A DNA stretch of 64,000 nt from Streptomyces sp. NWU339 (GTDB lineage Bacteria; Actinomycetota; Actinomycetes; Streptomycetales; Streptomycetaceae), in contig NZ_QFRK01000043.1 of the NCBI RefSeq assembly GCF_003143855.1, forward strand, positions 14,110-78,109. Reading direction: 5' to 3'. A program made the translations under genes and the position numbers. The stretch's first letter is position 1. Each line of letters starts with the position of its first letter. Below the pieces are notes generated by a model. The model had not been told where the DNA came from. It searched no databases and worked only from the letters and a program-made list of their open reading frames with translations. Shown here in pieces: positions 59,569-64,000 of the stretch.

Positions 59569-60042
59569 ATGCTCATGCATCCCGTTACCGCCGCCGTCAC
59601 CCCGCGCGGCCGCACCGTACTGCTCAGCAGCGTGTCCTCGGACTCCCACACATGGAACCTCGTCTTCCTGCAGCTGCTGTTGGAGGAGATGGGTCACCAC
59701 GTCGTCAACCTCGGCGCGTGCGTACCGGACGAACTGCTGATCGAGGAATGCTCCGTGATTCGTCCCGACCTGGTGGTGATCAGTACGGTCAACGGTCATG
59801 GGCAGGTGGACGGCCACCGGCTGATCGGCAAGATGCGAAACCGGCCGGAGACGAGGCACACCCCGGTGGTGATCGGCGGAAAGCTGGGCATCACCGGGGG
59901 AGCCCAGGAGGACACGGCGCACCGGCTCATCTCCGCCGGCTTCAGCGCCGTGTTCGCGGACGACGCCGAACCGGCAGCCCTGGGCAGGTTCCTGGCCTCC
60001 CTGGACCGTGCCAGGCCGCGCCGGCAGGTCGCCACCTCATGA
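59569..60042 (+). CDS. Glutamate mutase small (cobalamin-binding) subunit
   Basis: A 157-residue B12-binding domain protein. VSSDSHTWNLVFLQLLLEEM contains the DxH axial-ligand motif, followed by VNLGACVP and VVIGGKLGITGG. The residue after DxHxx is Asn rather than the Gly of classical subunits. Together with the next gene it forms a glutamate mutase converting L-glutamate to L-threo-3-methylaspartate, the building block expected for adenylation domain 5. GGAGAG precedes the ATG at 59569. It overlaps the next gene by 4 bases. Confidence 0.88.
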   Translation: MLMHPVTAAVTPRGRTVLLSSVSSDSHTWNLVFLQLLLEEMGHHVVNLGACVPDELLIEECSVIRPDLVVISTVNGHGQVDGHRLIGKMRNRPETRHTPVVIGGKLGITGGAQEDTAHRLISAGFSAVFADDAEPAALGRFLASLDRARPRRQVATS

Positions 60043-61361
60043 GCGTCACCGGCTCCTTCGCCGGGCTCGCCGCCCTCCGACGCTCTGCGGGCCTGCTCGT
60101 CCAACCCCGCATGGGCTTCAGCGACCCCCGGCAGATGAGGGCGGGGCTCCTGGCCGTGCGTCAGGCGCGCGCGGCCACCGTCGCCACCCTCACCCTCGAC
60201 AGCTACACCAGGGTCAAGGACTACGCCTCGGCCGGGCGCGCGCTCGCCGACGGCACCCCGCTCAACGGCTACCCCCTCGTCACACACGGCCGGGCCGTCA
60301 CCCGCGCCGTCCTCGACGGCGTCCAGGGGCCCGACCTGCCCGTCCAGGTCAGACACGGCTCCGCGGTCCCCGACGACATCATCGCCGCCCTCGTCGAGAC
60401 CGGCCTGGACGCCACCGAGGGAGGACCCGTCTCGTACTGCCTGCCCTACGGCCGGGTTCCGCTGCGAGAGGCGACCGCGAGTTGGGCACGCTCCTGCCGC
60501 CGGTTCGCCGAGCTCAGGGACCGGGGCATCGAGCCGCATCTGGAGAGTTTCGGCGGCTGCATGATGGGCCAGCTGTGCCCGCCCGGCCTGCTCATCGCCA
60601 TCACCGTGCTGGAGGCGCTCTTCTTCCACCAGCACGGGCTGCGCAGCGTCTCGCTCAGCTACGCCCAGCAAACCGACGTCCGGCAGGACGAGGAGGCGGT
60701 GGCCGCGCTGCGGTCGCTGGCCACCGCCTTCCTTCCGGACGACACCGACTGGCACATCGTGGTGTACACGTACATGGGCAAGTACCCGCGAACCCGCGGC
60801 GGCGCCCTCCTGCTGCTGCGCGAGGCCGCCGAACTCGCCGTCCGCACGGGCGCCACCCGGCTCATCGTCAAAACCCCGGCCGAAGCGCACCGCATCCCCA
60901 CCATCGAGGAGAACGTCGAGGCCCTGGAGTACGCGGCCGCCGTCGCGGCGGCGGCCGACGGCGCGGACCCGCCCCCGGACCCGCCCCCAGACACCGGCAT
61001 CGCCGCCGAGGCCCGGCAGCTCATCGAGGCCGTACTCGACCTCCACCCGGACGTCGGCCAGGCCCTGCTGCGCGCCTTCGCCAAGGGCTATCTCGACGTG
61101 CCGTACTGCCTGCACTCCGACAACCGCGGACGTGCCCGCGGCTACATCGACGAGGCGGGACGGCTGCGATGGGCCTCCGTCGGCTCGATGCCCATCCGGG
61201 GCATCACCGGCGGCGAACGCGACCACTCCGTCGGCAGCTCGGACTTGCTGTCGGCGCTGTCGTACGTGGAACGCAAACACGACCTGCTGGCCCTGCAGAG
61301 CCAGGACACCACGAGGACAAGCGATGCACTGGACGCTGGAACGGCTCCTGCCGACCTATGA
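60039..61361 (+). CDS. glmE: Glutamate mutase large (epsilon) subunit
   Basis: A 440-residue TIM-barrel catalytic subunit of methylaspartate (glutamate) mutase. Diagnostic segments include LLVQPRMGFSDPRQM, HGRAVTRAVLDGVQGPDLPV, EGGPVSYCLPYGRVPLREA, ESFGGCMMGQLCPPGLLIAI and RLIVKTPAEAHRIPTIEEN. The length is slightly under the ~480 residues of clostridial GlmE. ATG 60039 overlaps the stop of the small subunit. The reaction, Glu to 3-methyl-Asp with adenosylcobalamin, links to the Asp-type pocket of NRPS module 5, the same logic as in friulimicin-type lipopeptides. Confidence 0.92.
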   Translation: MSVTGSFAGLAALRRSAGLLVQPRMGFSDPRQMRAGLLAVRQARAATVATLTLDSYTRVKDYASAGRALADGTPLNGYPLVTHGRAVTRAVLDGVQGPDLPVQVRHGSAVPDDIIAALVETGLDATEGGPVSYCLPYGRVPLREATASWARSCRRFAELRDRGIEPHLESFGGCMMGQLCPPGLLIAITVLEALFFHQHGLRSVSLSYAQQTDVRQDEEAVAALRSLATAFLPDDTDWHIVVYTYMGKYPRTRGGALLLLREAAELAVRTGATRLIVKTPAEAHRIPTIEENVEALEYAAAVAAAADGADPPPDPPPDTGIAAEARQLIEAVLDLHPDVGQALLRAFAKGYLDVPYCLHSDNRGRARGYIDEAGRLRWASVGSMPIRGITGGERDHSVGSSDLLSALSYVERKHDLLALQSQDTTRTSDALDAGTAPADL

Positions 61362-61971
61362 CAAGCATGAACACCACAGCCGCTGGATCGCCGCCCCGCC
61401 CGAGCGGGTCTGGCACGAACTCATGGACCTACGCGCGGGCGACCTCGCAGTGACCCTGGGCCTGATGCGGGTGCGCGGCGGCCCCACCGCATGGGTGAAG
61501 GGCGTGGACGCCGGCGCCCATGACGGGATGGACCTGCGCGTCCTGGACTCCATGGCCCCCCGCGAGATGGCCGTCGACCCGCCGCACGAGGTGATCCTCG
61601 GCGACATCGCCCGCTATGCCGCCCTGCGCCCCTCACGCCCGGACATCGAACGCGGCGATCCGGTGGCCTTCGCGCAGTTCGACGAACCGGGCTGGTCCAA
61701 GGTCGTGATGAACTTCCGCCTCACTCCTGAGCGCGACGGCACCCTCTTGTCCACCGAGACCCGGGTCCTGAACACCGATCCCGCCACGCGCCGTGCCTTC
61801 ACCCTCTACTGGGGCTTCATGCGCGCGGGCAGCGGCGTGATCCGCCACGACATCCTGCGGGCGATAGCGAAGAAGGTGACAACCGCCCAGGGCAGCGGCC
61901 CCGGGAATCCGGGCCAGCCGAAACCGCCGAACCCGACACCGGGCGAGCCCCACGAGAGAACGGGACCGTGA
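61324..61971 (+). CDS. SRPBCC/polyketide-cyclase-like protein of unknown function
   Basis: A 215-residue protein beginning MHWTLERLLPTYDKHEHHSR. The AAPPERVWHELMDLRAGDLAV segment and the later VVMNFRLTPERDGTLLSTET strand pattern look like the START/SRPBCC helix-grip fold. The C-terminal ~30 residues are Pro-rich and probably disordered. The start lies 38 bases inside the mutase gene. A ligand-binding or cyclase/aromatase-like role in acyl processing is possible, but the family match is weak. Confidence 0.7.
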   Translation: MHWTLERLLPTYDKHEHHSRWIAAPPERVWHELMDLRAGDLAVTLGLMRVRGGPTAWVKGVDAGAHDGMDLRVLDSMAPREMAVDPPHEVILGDIARYAALRPSRPDIERGDPVAFAQFDEPGWSKVVMNFRLTPERDGTLLSTETRVLNTDPATRRAFTLYWGFMRAGSGVIRHDILRAIAKKVTTAQGSGPGNPGQPKPPNPTPGEPHERTGP

Positions 61972-62726
61972 CCGTGACCCACTTCGCCACTCCCTGGCTG
62001 CGCCGTCCCCGCCCTCGTCCGGATCCGGCCATCCGGCTGCTGTGCCTGCCGCACGCCGGTGGCTCGACCGCGCTCTACCGCCGTTGGAAAGACTTGCTGC
62101 CGCCCGCGATCGAGCCGGTGCTTGTCTGCCCGCCGGGGCGTGAGGACCGGCTGGACGAGCCGCTGCCCACTGCGCTCTCCGAGCTGGTGGCGGGGCTGGG
62201 CCAGGCCGTGGGGCCCCTGCTGGACCGGCCGTGGGCGGCATTCGGGCACAGCATGGGGGCCACGGTCGCGCACGAACTGGTCCTGTGGCTGCTGAAGCGC
62301 GGGCACCGGGCGCCGGAGCACCTCTTCATGTCCGCGCGGGAGGCGCCACAGCACCACCGCGGCGGCACTGCGCACCTCCTGGACGACGATGCCCTGTCCG
62401 CCGAGCTGATCCGGCTCGGCGGCACCTCCCGGGACGTCCTGACCATGGCCGAGGTGCGGCAGCTGGTGCTGCCCGCGGTACGCGGCGACTACCGGCTCAT
62501 CGAGACCTACGCCGCGAACCCCGATGGCCCGGCGCCCTGCCCGCTGACCGCGCTCGTCGGGGCCGCCGACACGGAGTTGACCGCCGAGGAGGCTCGGGGG
62601 TGGGAGAAGTGGACCACGGGTCCCTTCCAGCTGCTGACCTTCCCCGGCGGCCACTTCTACCTCTCGGACCAGCCGGAGGCGGTCGTCGAGGCCGTGCGCC
62701 GACGGCTGCTCACCCATCCGGACTGA
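61968..62726 (+). CDS. Type II (editing) thioesterase
   Basis: A 252-residue alpha/beta-hydrolase of the GrsT/RifR class: LLCLPHAGGSTALYRRW, nucleophile AAFGHSMGATVAHEL, and a C-terminal FPGGHFYL catalytic His. Such stand-alone thioesterases remove misprimed or aberrant acyl groups from NRPS/PKS carrier domains. The GTG start at 61968 overlaps the preceding stop (GTGA); a GTG two codons later is an alternative. It is the last clear gene of the lipopeptide cluster. Confidence 0.92.
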   Translation: MTVTHFATPWLRRPRPRPDPAIRLLCLPHAGGSTALYRRWKDLLPPAIEPVLVCPPGREDRLDEPLPTALSELVAGLGQAVGPLLDRPWAAFGHSMGATVAHELVLWLLKRGHRAPEHLFMSAREAPQHHRGGTAHLLDDDALSAELIRLGGTSRDVLTMAEVRQLVLPAVRGDYRLIETYAANPDGPAPCPLTALVGAADTELTAEEARGWEKWTTGPFQLLTFPGGHFYLSDQPEAVVEAVRRRLLTHPD

Positions 62727-62733
62727 GGCTCCG

Positions 62734-62919
62734 TTGCGCCAGGTGCGCCCCTCCGCCAGTATCACCGAGGCCAAGCACCTGGGTTTCACGAGGCTGAGCC
62801 CGGAGACCGGCACGGCAGAGTTCTTCCTGCCCGCCAGGAAGCTGTACGAGAAGTTCGGCTTCTCCTACTGCGAGCAGCCCACCGGGCGTTGGCACGTTGG
62901 TGGGGTGTTGACCGGTTGA
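62734..62919 (+). pseudogene. GNAT acetyltransferase C-terminal remnant
   Basis: The frame carries EAKHLGFTRLSPETGTAEFF and ARKLYEKFGFSYC, the terminal acetyl-CoA-binding/beta-strand signature of GNAT acetyltransferases. The first ~100 residues of the family are missing, since the frame adjoins the thioesterase gene. It is a truncated fragment marking the right boundary of the cluster. Confidence 0.6.
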
Positions 62920-63275
62920 GGGCGTGGAGGGGTCGGGCGGGGCCTGGGGCACGCTGCGGTGGGCGGGACGGTCGCGCCGGTGAGCTGGTCCCGGATGGCG
63001 AAGCGGGTGGTCATCTCGGCGCGGTAAGGGCTTGCAGATCAACAACACGCTGATACGCGACATCCCGCGGGTTCGTCCTGGCTTTCATCTCCCCTTGCCG
63101 CAGGTCAGCCCGGCAGGCGGGAGCGAGGGACCCGCATAGATCATGATGGACCTTCGGGATTCCTGAAGAACCATCATGATCCCTGCACGGACGCGCAGGC
63201 CGAGAGCGACGAGGCGCCTGGTCAGGCCCCATGTCGAGGAACCGAGGGGCACGGCGAACTCGCGGGATGTGCACA
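62920..63275. other. Intergenic region, no gene seen
   Basis: About 355 bases between the GNAT remnant and the 3' end of the leftward serine hydrolase gene. The only feature recognised is the dyad at 63139-63181. A leftward frame crosses it, but its protein sequence is not family-like. Confidence 0.35.
63139..63181. repeat. Perfect 11-bp dyad with 21-base spacer
   Basis: GATCATGATGG and CCATCATGATC are perfect inverted repeats; the spacer itself contains CTTC...GAAG, extending a potential hairpin. It lies about 95 bases past the serine hydrolase stop. It could be a terminator-like hairpin for that gene or a regulator operator. It is unusually AT-rich for this genome. Confidence 0.5.
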
Positions 63276-64000
63276 CTACGTCCGGCCGGTCCGCAGGGAC
63301 TGGGCGATGGAGGGGGACGGCGCTGCCTTGGTGGTGGTCGAGGATTCGCTCCCGACGGTGGGGCACAGGGCCTGGACCATGTGCCTGTCGAGGGCGGTGT
63401 CGATCGGATGCGGCTTGGGGACGCCGTTCTCGCCGAGTTCGTTGTACTTTGTCAGGTTGATCCCGAAAGCGACCTGATGCTGGCCGTCCGCGCTGCTCAG
63501 CGCCTGGGTGCCGGACCCGAACACCGATCCGTTGTGGCCCCAGAACCGGCCGCAGGGCAGGTCGACGGCCGAGATGCCGAGGCCGTAGTAAATCGGAATG
63601 TCGCCCTGTTCGCCGACGACCGGCACGGTGCGCTGCATCTCGGCGAGCTGCTCGGCGCCCAGCAGCCTGCCCTGGAACAGCAGGCGGTAGAAGCGGTTGA
63701 GGTCGTCCATGGTCGAGACCAGGGCGCCCGCCGTGCCGAACGCGGAGGCGCTGTAGACGCTGTAGTCGCGCGGCGATTCGATGGCTCCGTAGAGCGACTC
63801 GTAGGCCTTGGAGTGCGGGCCGGGCACGACGGGGGTGCGGGGGAAGAAGGTGTGCCGCAGGCCCGCCTTCCGGATCACGTGCTGCGTGATCCATTCCTCG
63901 CCGACGGTGCTCGTGATCTTCTCCAGCAGCAGGCCGGCGATGATGTAGTTGGTGTTGGAGTAGGACCACTTCTGCCCCGGCTCGCCGGTCAGCGGGGCCT
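63276..64000 (-). CDS. Serine hydrolase (beta-lactamase / D-alanyl-D-alanine carboxypeptidase fold), 3' part
   Basis: The leftward frame enters from the right edge reading TGEPGQKWSYSNTNYIIAGL, which contains the SxN motif (YSNTN) of the beta-lactamase-related fold. It continues FGTAGALVSTMDDLNRFYRL, and FWGHNGSVFGSGTQA near the C-terminus resembles the HxG motif (here HNG). The SxxK nucleophile region lies beyond the window. The stop is at 63276. Probably an extracytoplasmic peptidase or esterase similar to Streptomyces R61-type DD-peptidase. It is not obviously part of the lipopeptide cluster. Confidence 0.85.
   Translation of the reverse strand, partial: APLTGEPGQKWSYSNTNYIIAGLLLEKITSTVGEEWITQHVIRKAGLRHTFFPRTPVVPGPHSKAYESLYGAIESPRDYSVYSASAFGTAGALVSTMDDLNRFYRLLFQGRLLGAEQLAEMQRTVPVVGEQGDIPIYYGLGISAVDLPCGRFWGHNGSVFGSGTQALSSADGQHQVAFGINLTKYNELGENGVPKPHPIDTALDRHMVQALCPTVGSESSTTTKAAPSPSIAQSLRTGRT

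Noticed and set aside
63085..63969. Leftward open frame overlapping the serine hydrolase gene in another frame
   Set aside because: The neighbouring frame encodes clear beta-lactamase-fold motifs; this frame is Arg/Pro-rich shadow sequence.

Overview
The window is high-GC actinobacterial DNA, almost certainly Streptomyces: strong G/C third-position bias, GTG/TTG starts, many 4-base ATGA/GTGA gene overlaps, a conservon (cvn) operon, and two specialised-metabolite clusters separated by insertion-sequence debris. All names come from reading translated sequence and recalled family knowledge; no database search was possible.

Left part (1-12.9 kb): a frameshifted 5' end of an aconitase-type gene, a small Cys-rich metallothionein-like protein, a membrane acyltransferase diverging from a fatty acyl-CoA/AMP ligase gene that is translationally coupled to a second membrane acyltransferase, then a graveyard of mobile elements: an IS1182-type transposase remnant, a complete IS21-type istA/istB pair, an ISAs1-type remnant and an IS1380-type transposase with an internal deletion.

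Middle (12.9-22.1 kb): a conservon, cvnA-B-C-D plus a CYP157-like P450 without the ExxR motif, ends at a strong hairpin. It is followed on the same strand by a four-gene diterpene operon: GGPP synthase, class II cyclase with DVDD, P450, class I synthase. Gene content and order resemble the labdane-type cld (cyslabdan) and rmn (raimonol) clusters as I recall them. A complete 1.19-kb IS with 28-bp terminal inverted repeats and a badly decayed second copy of the same IS follow.

Right part (25.5-62.7 kb): the main find, a contiguous same-strand lipopeptide cluster. A DrrAB-like ABC exporter precedes two NRPSs (C-A-T-E; C-A-T-E, C-A-T, C-A-T, C-A-T-TE), MbtH, two ACP genes identical in protein sequence, SbnA/SbnB for 2,3-diaminopropionate, and a reducing type II PKS set: ketoreductase, two FabZ-like dehydratases with apparently complementary active sites, two KS/CLF pairs, an alpha/beta-hydrolase joined in frame to a double-hotdog thioesterase, and a DsbA/HCCA-isomerase-like protein. 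A coenzyme-B12 glutamate mutase pair (3-methylaspartate), an SRPBCC-like protein and a type II thioesterase close it. There is no enoylreductase, so the acyl chain should be polyunsaturated (polyene or cinnamoyl-like). A-domain residues read by eye suggest Val at module 3, a basic residue (probably Dap) at module 4 and Asp/3-methyl-Asp at module 5, with D residues at positions 1 and 2. The predicted product is a polyenoyl-D-X-D-X-Val-Dap-MeAsp lipopentapeptide, probably cyclised by the TE. Coprisamide-type peptides share the Dap + methyl-Asp + unsaturated acyl theme, as far as I recall, but the five-module line may make something different.

Right edge (62.7-64 kb): an acetyltransferase remnant, a perfect 11-bp dyad, and the 3' part of a serine hydrolase (beta-lactamase/DD-peptidase fold) gene that runs off the window. 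No rRNA, tRNA or CRISPR array was seen.
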